In this document: positions 42,254 through 51,303 of the stretch, one piece after another
How positions within the stretch are numbered: position 1 is the stretch's first letter
Layout: the number at the start of each line of letters is the position of its first letter
Source: Streptomyces sp. NBC_00341
Lineage (GTDB): Bacteria > Actinomycetota > Actinomycetes > Streptomycetales > Streptomycetaceae
Length of the DNA: 64,000 nt
Direction: 5' to 3'
NCBI RefSeq assembly: GCF_041435055.1
Contig: NZ_CP108002.1
Span: 7,874,001-7,938,000, forward strand
Notes under the pieces: generated by a model
Seen by the model: the letters and a program-made list of their open reading frames with translations, nothing else
Told to the model about the DNA's origin: nothing
Database searches by the model: none
Position numbers and translations under genes: made by a program

Positions 42254-42955
42254 TCAGCGCTTGGGGGCGACCCGGGCGACCACGGCACGCGGCTGTCCGG
42301 GGTGCGGCGCGGTGAAGGCGGCGTACAGCTCCTCGTGGTCCCGTCCGTCCACGGAGGCCACCGACCAGCCCGCGGTCGCGAACCGGCCGGCGATGCCGCC
42401 GGGGCGGCCGTACGTCGCCGAGGCGTTGTCGATGACCACGGTGTGCAGCTGGTCGAGGCCCGCCGGGGCCGCGTAGGCGATCGCCTCGTGGTTGCTGCCC
42501 TCGTCCAGTTCGGCGTCCCCGGTCAGCACCCATACGCGAGGGCCGGTCAGCCCCTGGGCCCGCAGCCCCAGCGCGGTGCCCACGGCCAGCGGCAGCCCGT
42601 GCCCCAGCGAACCGCTGCCGATCTCGGCTCCGGGCACCAGCAGCCGGTCCGGATGGTGGCCGAGCGGCGAGTCGTACGAGCCGAAGCCCGCCAGCAGCTC
42701 CTCGCCGAAGAACCCGTGCGCGGCGAGGACGGCGTAGTACGCCATCGGCCCGTGCCCCTTGGACAGCAGGAAGCGGTCGCGGTCGGGGGAGTCCGCGGTT
42801 TCCGGTGACACCCGCAGCACCCGGTCGTAGAGCACCCACAGGGTGTCGAGCGTCGAGGTGGCGGCGGTGTCGTGCTTCTCGTCGCCGGTCATCAGGCTCA
42901 TCAGCCGGTGCAGATCGCGGTAGGCGGGGGCGTGAGCGGTAGTCGTGTGCGTCAT
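42254..42955 (-). CDS. Transketolase N-terminal half (PP domain subunit)
   Basis: 233 residues. Thiamine-diphosphate domain: SKGHGPMAYYAVLA, GSLGHGLPLAVG, and the diphosphate/Mg motif GDAELDEGSNHEA-x-DNAS where the third position of the usual GDG is Ala. Start ATG 42955 has no ribosome binding site and the promoter motif upstream implies a leaderless mRNA. 56 bases separate it from the C-terminal half. Confidence 0.87.
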   Translation of the reverse strand: MTHTTTAHAPAYRDLHRLMSLMTGDEKHDTAATSTLDTLWVLYDRVLRVSPETADSPDRDRFLLSKGHGPMAYYAVLAAHGFFGEELLAGFGSYDSPLGHHPDRLLVPGAEIGSGSLGHGLPLAVGTALGLRAQGLTGPRVWVLTGDAELDEGSNHEAIAYAAPAGLDQLHTVVIDNASATYGRPGGIAGRFATAGWSVASVDGRDHEELYAAFTAPHPGQPRAVVARVAPKR

Positions 42956-42962
42956 GTGCCAC

Positions 42963-42993
42963 AGCGTTCAACATCAAGCATGGTTGAGGTCAA
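42963..42993 (-). promoter_or_regulatory. MerR-like promoter of the split transketolase
   Basis: On the minus strand TTGACC (42993-42988) is followed after 19 bases by AACGCT (42968-42963). The long spacer contains the dyad CCTCAA-N6-TTGATG (42989-42972). A 19-bp spacer with such a dyad is the form bound by MerR-family activators. Transcription would start close to the ATG at 42955. Confidence 0.45.
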
Positions 42994-43083
42994 GAGCCCA
43001 AAGGTGTTCGTAACCACCCGTTGAAGTGCGGTATTGTTCTCATGCACGTTCGGCCACGGGGAAACCCCAGGTCAGACGGGTAT

Positions 43084-43157
<74 letters not shown>

Positions 43158-43175
43158 CTGGAGACAGTCGCAGAT

Positions 43176-43211
43176 CAGGGCCGGTTTCGGAGCAATCCGA
43201 AACCGGCCCTG
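43176..43211 (+). terminator. Terminator of the tRNA-Pro gene
   Basis: CAGGGCCGGTTTCGGA (43176-43191) pairs perfectly over 16 bp with TCCGAAACCGGCCCTG (43196-43211), four-base loop. It begins 18 bases after the tRNA. Confidence 0.92.
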
Positions 43212-43286
43212 ACCCGTTTCCGGAGACGCTCGGGACCCGGCCCGGCCCGGCAGGATCGGCGACGGGCCGGCCGGGCTCGCGACGGG

Positions 43287-44702
43287 TCAGCGGCCCTTGC
43301 GCACCTGGGACGCCCTGCGGGCCTCCGCCTCCTGACGGGACTGGGCGGCGCGGCGGCTCTCCTTGGGGGCCTGGGTCCCCATCCCTCGGAACGGCCGCCT
43401 GCCCGTCTGTGCGGGTTTGGTCGTCGGCGGCCGCTTGGCGCCGGTGATGCGCGTCAACTCGGCCTCGCCGGAGCGCACCTGAGTGACCGTCGGCCGGATC
43501 CCGGCCTCGGACATCAGCTTGCTCACGTCCCGCCGCTGGCCCGGTGTGACCAGGGTGACGGCCTTGCCCGACTGGCCGGCCCGCGCGGTGCGGCCGCTGC
43601 GGTGCAGGTAGTCCTTGGCGTCCGTGGGCGCGTCCACGTTCACCACCAGGTCCAGCTCGTCGATGTGGATGCCGCGGGCCGCCACGTTCGTGGCCACCAG
43701 CGCGGTGACGGCGCCGCTCCTGAACTGGTCCAGCGTGTGCGTGCGCTGCGGCTGCGACTTGCCGCTGTGCAGGGCGGCCGCCGGGATTCCGCTGCTCTTC
43801 AGGTGGCGGGTGAAGGCGTCCACGCCCGCCTTGGTGTCCAGGAACATCAGCACCCGCCCCTCGCGGGCGGCGATCTCGGTCGCCGCCGCGTACTTGTCGG
43901 CGGCGTGCACGTTGAGGACGTGGTGCTCCATCGTGGTGACCGAGGCGCGGGCCGGGTCGACCGAGACGAGGACCGGGTCGTTGAGGTAGCGCTCCACCAA
44001 CTGGTCGACGTTCCGGTCGAGCGTGGCCGAGAAGAGCAGTCGCTGGCCGTCGGGGCGCACCTGGTCCAGGATCTCCGAGACCTGCGGCAGGAAGCCCATG
44101 TCGCACATCTGGTCCGCCTCGTCGAGCACGGCGATCCCCACCCGGTCCAGATGGAGGTGGCGTCGTGAGATCAGGTCGCAGAGCCGTCCCGGGGTCGCGA
44201 CGACCACCTCGGTACCCGCCTTCAGCGCGGCCGCCTGCCGGTTCATCGACAGTCCGCCGACCACCGTCGTCATTCCCAGTCCGAGCACGCGCGCGTACGG
44301 CTCCAGGGCGTCACCCACCTGCTGGGCGAGCTCCCGGGTCGGGACGAGCACCAGGGCGAGGGGGCGCTTCGCCTCCGCGCGCCGCCCGGCGGTACGGACC
44401 AGCAGGGCCAGCCCGAAGGCCAGCGTCTTGCCGGAACCCGTCCGCGCCCGCCCCAGCACGTCCCGGCCGGCCAGCGCGTCGGGCAGGGTCGCCGCCTGGA
44501 TGGGGAAGGGCTCGGTGACGTCGAGACCGGTCATCGCCGTCAGCAGCGCGTCGGGCAGTCCCAGCTCCGCGAAGGACCCGGCGGGCGCCATTCCCGGGCT
44601 CGCGCCCGCCGCCGAGGGCGTGCCGAGCGCGCCCCGGGCCGGTTCGGCCCGCCGGTCGGTGCGGTCACCGGGGCGTCCGGAGGCGGGCGGCTTCGCGTTC
44701 AT
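43287..44702 (-). CDS. DEAD-box RNA helicase
   Basis: 471 residues. All core motifs are present: Q-motif FAELGLPDALL...PFPIQ, motif I ARTGSGKT, Ia PTRELA, motif II LDEAD, motif III SAT, motif V ATNVAARGIHI, motif VI HRSGRTARAG. The C-terminal 60 residues are basic and low complexity. It unwinds RNA duplexes with ATP, with likely roles in ribosome assembly or cold growth. GAGGAAGG precedes the ATG at 44702. The leader holds a perfect hairpin. Confidence 0.93.
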   Translation of the reverse strand: MNAKPPASGRPGDRTDRRAEPARGALGTPSAAGASPGMAPAGSFAELGLPDALLTAMTGLDVTEPFPIQAATLPDALAGRDVLGRARTGSGKTLAFGLALLVRTAGRRAEAKRPLALVLVPTRELAQQVGDALEPYARVLGLGMTTVVGGLSMNRQAAALKAGTEVVVATPGRLCDLISRRHLHLDRVGIAVLDEADQMCDMGFLPQVSEILDQVRPDGQRLLFSATLDRNVDQLVERYLNDPVLVSVDPARASVTTMEHHVLNVHAADKYAAATEIAAREGRVLMFLDTKAGVDAFTRHLKSSGIPAAALHSGKSQPQRTHTLDQFRSGAVTALVATNVAARGIHIDELDLVVNVDAPTDAKDYLHRSGRTARAGQSGKAVTLVTPGQRRDVSKLMSEAGIRPTVTQVRSGEAELTRITGAKRPPTTKPAQTGRRPFRGMGTQAPKESRRAAQSRQEAEARRASQVRKGR

Positions 44703-44737
44703 GGGGGAACCTTCCTCAGGTGGGGGCCTCCGTAACG

Positions 44738-44773
44738 CGCCGGGGCCCGTGCTCCTCGGCACGGGCCCCGGCG
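44738..44773 (-). promoter_or_regulatory. Stable hairpin in the helicase mRNA leader
   Basis: CGCCGGGGCCCGTGC and its exact complement form a 15-bp stem with a six-base loop, 36 bases before the helicase start and downstream of a possible -10 (TAAAAT near 44793-44798). It is not followed by T residues, so it may be an mRNA control or stability element, not a terminator. Confidence 0.55.
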
Positions 44774-44933
44774 ATGTCGCAAGCGTCGGCCCATTTTACC
44801 AGCGGGCGCCGGAACCCGGCGCCGGACAGTGCGACGGGGGCGGTCCCGCGGTCCGTCATGAAGCCGCGACGAGGTTCGGGATGATCGCGGGACCGAGGGG
44901 TGGGAAACTTTTTCTGGCCGATGACGCCGATGA
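44774..44933. other. Divergent promoter region of helicase and DGPF genes
   Basis: No gene is supported. The interval holds the presumed helicase promoter and precedes the ECF42-type promoter at 44934. Confidence 0.5.
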
Positions 44934-44960
44934 TGTCGAGAACCCGGAACCGGCTCCGTC
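44934..44960 (+). promoter_or_regulatory. ECF42-type promoter
   Basis: TGTCGA at 44934-44939, 17 bases, then CGTC at 44957-44960. This fits the -35 TGTCGA and -10 CG(A/T)C described for ECF42 sigma factors. It is 52 bases before the DGPF gene. Confidence 0.7.
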
Positions 44961-45011
44961 CCCGTAGTGAACGCGACCACAACGGCTCGCACCAGCGTCG
45001 AGGAGAACACC

Positions 45012-45419
45012 ATGGCGAAGTACCTGCTTCTGAAGCACTACCGAGGCGCCCCGGCCGCCGTCAACGATGTCTGCATGGACCAGTGGACGCCGGAGGAGAT
45101 CTCGGCCCACATGAAGTACATGCACGACTTCGCGGCCCGGCTGGAGGGGACCGGTGAGTTCGTCGACGGCCAGGCGCTCGCCCCGGAGGGGACCTTCGTC
45201 CGGTACGACGGCGAGGGCCGCCCGCCGATCACCGACGGCCCGTTCGCGGAGACCAAGGACCTCATCGCCGGCTGGATGGTGATCGACGTCGACAGCTACG
45301 AGCGCGCCGTCGAGCTGGCCGGGGAACTGTCGGCCGCGCCCGGGGCGGGCGGCAACCCGATCCACGAGTGGCTGGAGCTGCGCCCCTTCCTGACCGAGCC
45401 GCCCACCATCACGGAGTGA
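45012..45419 (+). CDS. YCII/DGPF-domain protein
   Basis: 135 residues with an alpha/beta ferredoxin-like YCII domain and the signature DGPFAETKDLIAG. Such small proteins are the regular neighbours and targets of ECF42 sigma factors. The role is unknown; a link to oxidative or lipid stress has been suggested in the family. GGAG precedes the ATG at 45012. The sigma factor follows directly. Confidence 0.92.
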   Translation: MAKYLLLKHYRGAPAAVNDVCMDQWTPEEISAHMKYMHDFAARLEGTGEFVDGQALAPEGTFVRYDGEGRPPITDGPFAETKDLIAGWMVIDVDSYERAVELAGELSAAPGAGGNPIHEWLELRPFLTEPPTITE

Positions 45420-45427
45420 CCTCGTCG

Positions 45428-46573
45428 ATGGATGACGTCATGCTCCGGAGCCTCACGCCGGGCGTGCTCGGGATCCTCGTCCGCCGCGGAGCCGACTTCG
45501 CGGCGGCCGAGGACGCCGTCCAGGACGCGCTGGCAGAGGCGGTCCGGGTCTGGCCGGCCGACCGGCCGCGGGATCCGAAGGGCTGGCTGGTCACCGTCGC
45601 CTGGCGGCGGTTCCTCGACGCCACCCGGGCGGACGCGGCCCGCCGGCGGCGCGAGGACCTCGTCGAGGAGCAGCCGGCCCCCGGACCCGCGACCGCGGTG
45701 GACGACACGCTCCAGCTCTACTTCCTGTGCGCCCACCCGTCTCTGACGCCCTCGTCCGCCGTCGCGCTCACACTGCGCGCCGTCGGAGGGCTGACCACCC
45801 GCCAGATCGCCCAGGCCTACCTGGTGCCGGAGGCGACCATGGCCCAGCGCATCAGCCGGGCCAAACGCACCGTCTCCGGCGCGAGGTTCGACCGGCCGGG
45901 CGACGTCGCCACCGTGCTGCGCGTGCTCTACCTGGTCTTCAACGAGGGGTACTCCGGCGATGTGGACCTGGCCGCCGAGGCCATCCGGCTCACCCGGCAG
46001 CTCGCGGCCGGGATCGACCACCCCGAGGTGGCGGGGCTGCTCGCCCTGATGCTGCTCCACCATGCCCGGCGCGCCGCCCGGACCGCGTCCGACGGCAGCC
46101 TGGTGCCGCTGGCCGAGCAGGACCGCGGCCTCTGGGACACCGCGTCGATCGCCGAAGGGGTCGGGATCCTGCAGACGGCCCTGGCCCGTGACCGGCTGGG
46201 CGAGTTCCAGGCCCAGGCCGCCGTCGCGGCGCTGCACGCCGACGCGCCCACCGCCGAGGAGACCGACTGGGTGCAGATCGTCGAGTGGTACGACGAGCTC
46301 GCGCGCCTGACCGACAGCCCGGTTGTCCGGCTCAACCGTGCGGTGGCGGTGGGCCAGGCCGACGGGCCGAGGGCCGGACTGGCGGCGCTCGCGAAGCTGG
46401 ACGAATCGCTGCCCCGGTACACAGCGGCGGCCGCCTACCTCCACGAGCGTGACGGCGACCTCGCGAGGGCGGCACGGCTGTACGCGGAGGCGGCCCTGAA
46501 GGCGCCCGACCTGGCCGAGCGCGACCACCTGACGCGCCAGGCCGCCCGGCTCAACTCCCGGCGCTCGGGCTGA
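45428..46573 (+). CDS. ECF42-group RNA polymerase sigma factor
   Basis: 381 residues, much longer than classical ECF factors. Region 2 is AAAEDAVQDALAEAVRVWP...GWLVTVAWRRFLD, region 4 is LTTRQIAQAYLVPEATMAQRISRAKR. The C-terminal 200 residues form a helical, TPR-like extension (LRVLYLVFNEGYSG, LLALMLLHHARRAAR, VRLNRAVAV) that defines ECF42 and takes the place of an anti-sigma factor. ATG 45428 with GGAG upstream; GTG 45416, overlapping the DGPF stop, is an alternative. It probably transcribes its own operon from 44934-44960. Confidence 0.92.
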   Translation: MDDVMLRSLTPGVLGILVRRGADFAAAEDAVQDALAEAVRVWPADRPRDPKGWLVTVAWRRFLDATRADAARRRREDLVEEQPAPGPATAVDDTLQLYFLCAHPSLTPSSAVALTLRAVGGLTTRQIAQAYLVPEATMAQRISRAKRTVSGARFDRPGDVATVLRVLYLVFNEGYSGDVDLAAEAIRLTRQLAAGIDHPEVAGLLALMLLHHARRAARTASDGSLVPLAEQDRGLWDTASIAEGVGILQTALARDRLGEFQAQAAVAALHADAPTAEETDWVQIVEWYDELARLTDSPVVRLNRAVAVGQADGPRAGLAALAKLDESLPRYTAAAAYLHERDGDLARAARLYAEAALKAPDLAERDHLTRQAARLNSRRSG

Positions 46574-46594
46574 TACCGGTCACCGGGGCGCGGT

Positions 46595-47338
46595 TCACTG
46601 TGCGGTCAGGGTCATCTCGAACGAGTACCGGGACGCCCGGTACAGGTGCGAGCCGAACTCCACCGGGCGCCCGGCGTCCCCGAGGACCGTGCGCTCCATG
46701 GTGAGCAGGGTGCCGCCGCGGGGTTCGCCCAGCAGTCGGGCCTCCGGCGCGGTGGCCCGGCGCGCGCCGATGGTCTGCTCCGCGGTGCGCAGCGCGATGC
46801 CCGCCCGCCTGAGCAGCTCGTAGAGGCCGTGTCCGGTGAGCTCCTCTTCGGTCAGGCCCAGGAGGTCCGCCGGCAGGTGGTTCTCCATGACCGCTATGGG
46901 CTCGTCGTCCGCGTACCGCAGTCGGCGCAGGGCCACGGTGGCGGCGCCGGGTTCGACCTTGAGGGCGGCGGCGATCCGGTCGGAGGCGGGCACGGTGAGC
47001 ATGGACAGCAGCTCGGTGCGCGGCCGTCGGCCGTCACGTTTGAGGTCCTCGAACAGACTGGTGAGCTCGATCTGCCTGCGTACCCGGTTGTTGACGACCT
47101 GGGTGCCGACCCCCCGTTTGCGGGCGAGCAGTCCCTTGTCCACCAGATGCTGCATGGCCTGGCGCATGGTCGGCCGGGAGAGCCCGAACTGGTCGGCCAG
47201 GGCGATCTCGTTCTCCAGCCGCGTCCCCGGTGCCAACGTGCCTGACTCGATGAGCTGTTGAAGCTGCTGTGCGACCTGGAAGTACAGCGGCACCGGGCTG
47301 CTCCGGTCGATGGTGATCAGCCTGGTGATCGACTCCAT
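46595..47338 (-). CDS. GntR/HutC-family transcriptional regulator
   Basis: 247 residues. Winged HTH at about 30-85 (LENEIALADQFGLSRPTMRQAMQHLVDKGLL) and a C-terminal UTRA ligand domain (DEPIAVMENHLPADL, VEFGSHLYRASRYSFEM). Such regulators sense sugar phosphates or similar metabolites. GAGGAG stands before the ATG at 47338. The promoter region (about 47400-47445) is unusually AT-rich, with TTTGTTCTGACATATATACG read on the minus strand. Targets unknown. Confidence 0.9.
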   Translation of the reverse strand: MESITRLITIDRSSPVPLYFQVAQQLQQLIESGTLAPGTRLENEIALADQFGLSRPTMRQAMQHLVDKGLLARKRGVGTQVVNNRVRRQIELTSLFEDLKRDGRRPRTELLSMLTVPASDRIAAALKVEPGAATVALRRLRYADDEPIAVMENHLPADLLGLTEEELTGHGLYELLRRAGIALRTAEQTIGARRATAPEARLLGEPRGGTLLTMERTVLGDAGRPVEFGSHLYRASRYSFEMTLTAQ

Positions 47339-47552
47339 GTCGGGCTCCTCAAGACGTTGTGCCACGAGGTTCAGTATGCCGCACGTTCGACTCAAGCTCT
47401 GTACGTATATATGTCAGAACAAATACTGCCCTGAACATACGGTCCGGCCCCTGCCGCCCGCCCCCGTACCGGTGCCGACGGTGGTGCGGGGGAGAGGGGA
47501 GGGGCCGCACGCGGAGTGCCGTGGCACAGGATCCCTGTGTGGTGCGGGCGGC

Positions 47553-48476
47553 TCAGCCGGCCAGCTCTCCCAGCAGCGCCCACGTCCGCTGCCGGTCGGC
47601 CTCTCCGGCCAGGTCCGTACCCGAGAACACCACCTCGGTGGCCCCGGCGTCCCGGTAGCGCCGGACCTCGGCGGCGACCGTCCGCTCGTCGCCGATCACG
47701 GCCACGTCGGCGGCCCGTTTCCCGCCGGACAGTTCGACGGCCCGTGCGTAGGAGGGAATCTGCTCGTAGAAGGCCAGCTGCTCGGTGGCCGCCGCGCGCG
47801 CCGCGTCGGGGTCGCTCGTGACCACACCGTGCACGAGCGCCACGATCCGGGGCGCGGGACGGCCCGCGTTCCGCGCCGCCTCGGTGACGGCCGGCACGAT
47901 GTGCTCGGCCAGGGCCCGGGGGCCGGCGAGATAGGGCAGGATCCCGTCCGCCAGCTCGCCGCTGACGCGGAGCGCCTGCGGGCCCATCGCGGCGACGAGC
48001 AGCGGCACGCCCGCCTCCGCCCCGGGCACGTGCGCGGGGACCGGAGTGCTCGCGGTGAGCAGTTCGCCGTGGAAGTCGGCGGTGCCCGTCTCGGTGAGCT
48101 GGCGCAGCGCGGTCAGGAATTCCCGCAGACGGGCGATGGGCCGCTCGTACGGGATGCCGAAGCCCCCCTCGGTCAGCAGTCTGGTGCCGAGCGCCAGCCC
48201 CAGGTGGTAGCGGCCGTGCGTGGCCGCCTGTGCGGTCAGGGCCTGGCTGGAAACGATCAGCGGGTGGCGGCCGAAGACGGGGATCGCAGATGTGCCCACG
48301 TCGATGCCGGGCACCTCCCGTCCGACGATCGCCGCGAGCTGGGGCGAGTCGGCCCCGAAGGTCTGCCCGAACCAGGCGGACCGCAGCCCCGCGGCCGCGG
48401 CCTGGGCGGCAAGGCGCACGCTGGCATCGATCTGGTTGCCGGTGCCGGTCGCACCGATGGCTACTCCAACAGTCAT
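47553..48476 (-). CDS. LLM-class F420-dependent oxidoreductase
   Basis: 307 residues, a luciferase-like TIM-barrel protein. The start VGVAIGATGTGNQIDA, the middle HGRYHLGLALG and LVAAMGPQALRVSGELADGI are characteristic of actinobacterial F420-dependent oxidoreductases of this class. It transfers hydride from reduced F420 to an unknown substrate. No membrane or signal segment. It is divergent from the GAPDH gene. Confidence 0.88.
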   Translation of the reverse strand: MTVGVAIGATGTGNQIDASVRLAAQAAAAGLRSAWFGQTFGADSPQLAAIVGREVPGIDVGTSAIPVFGRHPLIVSSQALTAQAATHGRYHLGLALGTRLLTEGGFGIPYERPIARLREFLTALRQLTETGTADFHGELLTASTPVPAHVPGAEAGVPLLVAAMGPQALRVSGELADGILPYLAGPRALAEHIVPAVTEAARNAGRPAPRIVALVHGVVTSDPDAARAAATEQLAFYEQIPSYARAVELSGGKRAADVAVIGDERTVAAEVRRYRDAGATEVVFSGTDLAGEADRQRTWALLGELAG

Positions 48477-48647
48477 GTCAGTTCAGAACCGGGGGAGTTG
48501 GACACGCATTCCGCTCCGGTCATGACGACTTCGTGTCCGCCGTGTGTACGCGGACGAGGTCGGGAGGCGTCCGAGGGGGAACCGTCTGGATGATCAGAAC
48601 AACAGCGGGTTACCATATGAGCGCCTCCTAGCTCGAAAGATAAACCT

Positions 48648-50093
48648 GTGACTGTCAATGACGACTCGTTCACCAACTGGAAGAACCGCGAGGAGATCGC
48701 GGAGTCGATGATCCCGATCATCGGGAAGCTGCACCGGGAGCGGGACGTCACCGTCCTGCTGCACAGCCGCTCCCTGGTGAACAAGTCGGTGGTCAGCATC
48801 CTCAAGACCCACCGGTTCGCCCGGCAGATCGCCGGTGAGGAGCTCTCGGTCACCGAGACCCTGCCGTTCCTGAAGGCGCTCACCACCCTCGATCTCGGCC
48901 CTTCCCAGATCGACATCGGCATGCTCGCCGCGACGTACCGGACCGACGGCCGAGGCCTCTCCGAGGCGGAGTTCACCGCCGGGGCCGTCGCCGGCGCCAC
49001 CGGGGCCGACAAGATCGAGCGCCGTGAGCCGCGCGATGTCGTCCTCTACGGATTCGGCCGCATCGGCCGCCTCCTCGCCCGGCTGCTCATCGAGAAGGCG
49101 GGTTCCGGCAACGGTCTCCGGCTGCGTGCCGTCGTCGTCCGCAAGGCCGCCGGCCAGGACATCGTCAAGCGCGCCTCGCTGCTGCGCCGCGACTCGATCC
49201 ACGGCCAGTTCCAGGGCACGATCACCGTCGACGAGGCGAACAACAAGATCATCGCCAACGGCAACGAGATCAGGGTCATCTACTCCGACGACCCGACGAC
49301 GGTGGACTACACGGCGTACGGCATCAAGGACGCCGTTCTCATCGACAACACCGGCAGGTGGCGTGACCGCGAGGGGCTGTCCCAGCACCTGCGCCCCGGT
49401 ATCGCCAAGGTCGTGCTCACCGCACCCGGCAAGGGCGATGTCCCCAATGTCGTCCATGGCGTCAACCACGACATGATCAAGCCGGACGAGCAGATCATCT
49501 CCTGCGCCTCCTGCACCACCAACGCGATCGTCCCGCCGCTGAAGGCGATGGCGGACGAGTACGGCGTCCTGCGCGGGCACGTGGAGACGATCCACTCGTT
49601 CACCAACGACCAGAACCTGCTGGACAACTACCACAGTTCCGACCGCCGCGGCCGCTCGGCGCCGCTCAACATGGTCATCACCGAGACCGGTGCGGCGTCC
49701 GCCGTGGCCAAGGCGCTGCCGGACCTCGACGCCACGATCACCGGAAGCTCGATCCGGGTCCCGGTGCCGGACGTCTCGATCGCGATCCTCAGCCTGAAGC
49801 TCGGCCGTGACACCACCCGCGCGGAGGTGCTCGACCACCTCCGCGAGGTGTCGCTGACCTCGCCGCTCAAGCGCCAGATCGACTTCACCACAGCCCCGGA
49901 CGCGGTCTCCAGCGACTTCATCGGCTCGCGCCACGCCTCCATCGTGGACGCGGGGCCCACCCAGGTCGACGGCGACAACGCGATCCTCTACCTCTGGTAC
50001 GACAACGAGTTCGGCTACTCCTGCCAGGTCGTCCGGGTCGTCCAGCACGTCTCCGGGGTGGAGTACCCGACCTTCCCCGTCCCCGTGCTCTGA
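48648..50093 (+). CDS. gap: Glyceraldehyde-3-phosphate dehydrogenase, long form
   Basis: 481 residues, with a helical N-terminal extension of about 125 residues before the Rossmann domain (VVLYGFGRIGRLLARLL). The catalytic Cys289 is in SCASCTTN and the substrate part includes HSFTNDQNLLD, WYDNEFGYS. It converts glyceraldehyde 3-phosphate to 1,3-bisphosphoglycerate with NAD(P). The long form is distinct from the 330-residue glycolytic enzyme and may favour another direction or cofactor. GTG start with a weak ribosome binding site. The dhaK gene follows after 152 bases, so a triose-linked role is possible. Confidence 0.9.
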   Translation: MTVNDDSFTNWKNREEIAESMIPIIGKLHRERDVTVLLHSRSLVNKSVVSILKTHRFARQIAGEELSVTETLPFLKALTTLDLGPSQIDIGMLAATYRTDGRGLSEAEFTAGAVAGATGADKIERREPRDVVLYGFGRIGRLLARLLIEKAGSGNGLRLRAVVVRKAAGQDIVKRASLLRRDSIHGQFQGTITVDEANNKIIANGNEIRVIYSDDPTTVDYTAYGIKDAVLIDNTGRWRDREGLSQHLRPGIAKVVLTAPGKGDVPNVVHGVNHDMIKPDEQIISCASCTTNAIVPPLKAMADEYGVLRGHVETIHSFTNDQNLLDNYHSSDRRGRSAPLNMVITETGAASAVAKALPDLDATITGSSIRVPVPDVSIAILSLKLGRDTTRAEVLDHLREVSLTSPLKRQIDFTTAPDAVSSDFIGSRHASIVDAGPTQVDGDNAILYLWYDNEFGYSCQVVRVVQHVSGVEYPTFPVPVL

Positions 50094-50245
50094 CCCCGGC
50101 CGTAGCGATCACGCGAGGCGCATACGAATGAATGACCGATTGTCCTACGAATTGCCCTGTGGGGGCCTGGGACGCAACATGTAAATCACCTCGGCGGGAG
50201 GGGCCCGGCCCAGCCGCTCGCGGCCCTCGACGACGGAGGACCTGG

Positions 50246-51244
50246 ATGGCATCGTATTTCGAGAACGGTGACGACACCCTGGTGCCGGACGCCCTGCGGG
50301 GCTTCGCCCGTGCCCACGCGGATCTGCTCACGCTCGACCCCGGCCACAGCTTCCTCCTGGCCCGCGACCCGGCACCCACGCGGAGGGTCGGCCTCCTCTC
50401 GGGTGGAGGGTCGGGGCACGAACCCCTGCATGCCGGATACGTCGGACGAGGCATGTTGGACGTCGCCTGCCCGGGGCTCGTCTTCGCCTCACCGCACAAC
50501 CGGCAGGTGTACGAAGGATCCCTCGCCGCCGCCCGGTCCGAGGGCGTGCTGCACATCGTGAAGAACTACACCGGCGACCGGATCAACTTCGGCATCGCCG
50601 CCGAACGGCTCGCCCACCGCGGCGTGCCCTGCGCCCGCGTCCTGGTCGACGACGACCTCGCCACCGACTCCGAGGACATCGCCGCAGGCCGCCGGGGCAC
50701 GGGCGGCACCGTCCTGATCGAGAAGATACTCGGGGCGGCGGCCGACACCGGCCTCGGCCTCCACGAACTCCAGGAGCTCGGCACCCGCCTCGCCGCGAGC
50801 TGTCGCACCCTGGCCGTTGCCTCAGCCGCCCACACCGCGCCCACGACCGGCAGGCCCGCCTTCCTCCTCGACCCGGAGGAACTGGAGTACGGCGTCGGCA
50901 TCCACGGCGAGCGCGCCCCGAAGACCATCCCCCGCGGGCCCCTCGGCCCTCTCGTCGAGCGCATGGTCCTGGCGCTCCTGGACGCGCTCTCCCCGGCCCG
51001 GGATTCCTCCGTCATCGCCCTGGTCAACGGCCTCGGGGCGGTCACCCCGCTGGAGCTGTACGCGGTCCACGCCGAGCTCGGCGGCCTGCTCGACGACCGG
51101 GGTATCGAACTCGCCCGTTCCCTCGTCGGCGAGTACATCACCTCCCTGGACATGCGCGGCTTCTCCATCACCCTGCTCGCCGCCGACCACCAGATCCTGC
51201 GCCTGTACGACGCGCCCGTGATGACCGCCGCCCTGCACTGGTGA
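50246..51244 (+). CDS. dhaK: Dihydroxyacetone kinase subunit DhaK
   Basis: 332 residues. DhaK fold with GLLSGGGSGHEPLHAGY, FGIAAERL and the covalent-substrate His220 in YGVGIHGERAP (His218 of the E. coli protein). It binds dihydroxyacetone as a hemiaminal on His220 for phosphorylation. CGGAGGA precedes the ATG at 50246. The dhaL subunit follows 59 bases later. Confidence 0.94.
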   Translation: MASYFENGDDTLVPDALRGFARAHADLLTLDPGHSFLLARDPAPTRRVGLLSGGGSGHEPLHAGYVGRGMLDVACPGLVFASPHNRQVYEGSLAAARSEGVLHIVKNYTGDRINFGIAAERLAHRGVPCARVLVDDDLATDSEDIAAGRRGTGGTVLIEKILGAAADTGLGLHELQELGTRLAASCRTLAVASAAHTAPTTGRPAFLLDPEELEYGVGIHGERAPKTIPRGPLGPLVERMVLALLDALSPARDSSVIALVNGLGAVTPLELYAVHAELGGLLDDRGIELARSLVGEYITSLDMRGFSITLLAADHQILRLYDAPVMTAALHW

Positions 51245-51303
51245 AGGAGGCGGCGGCACACGGCCGTCCCCGACAGAGTTCCCCCGAGCACGGGAGGCAC
51301 CCC

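Noticed and set aside
40189..42288. 699-residue minus-strand frame
   Set aside because: It spans the divergent operator region, the antisense of the epimerase and another frame of the transketolase half.
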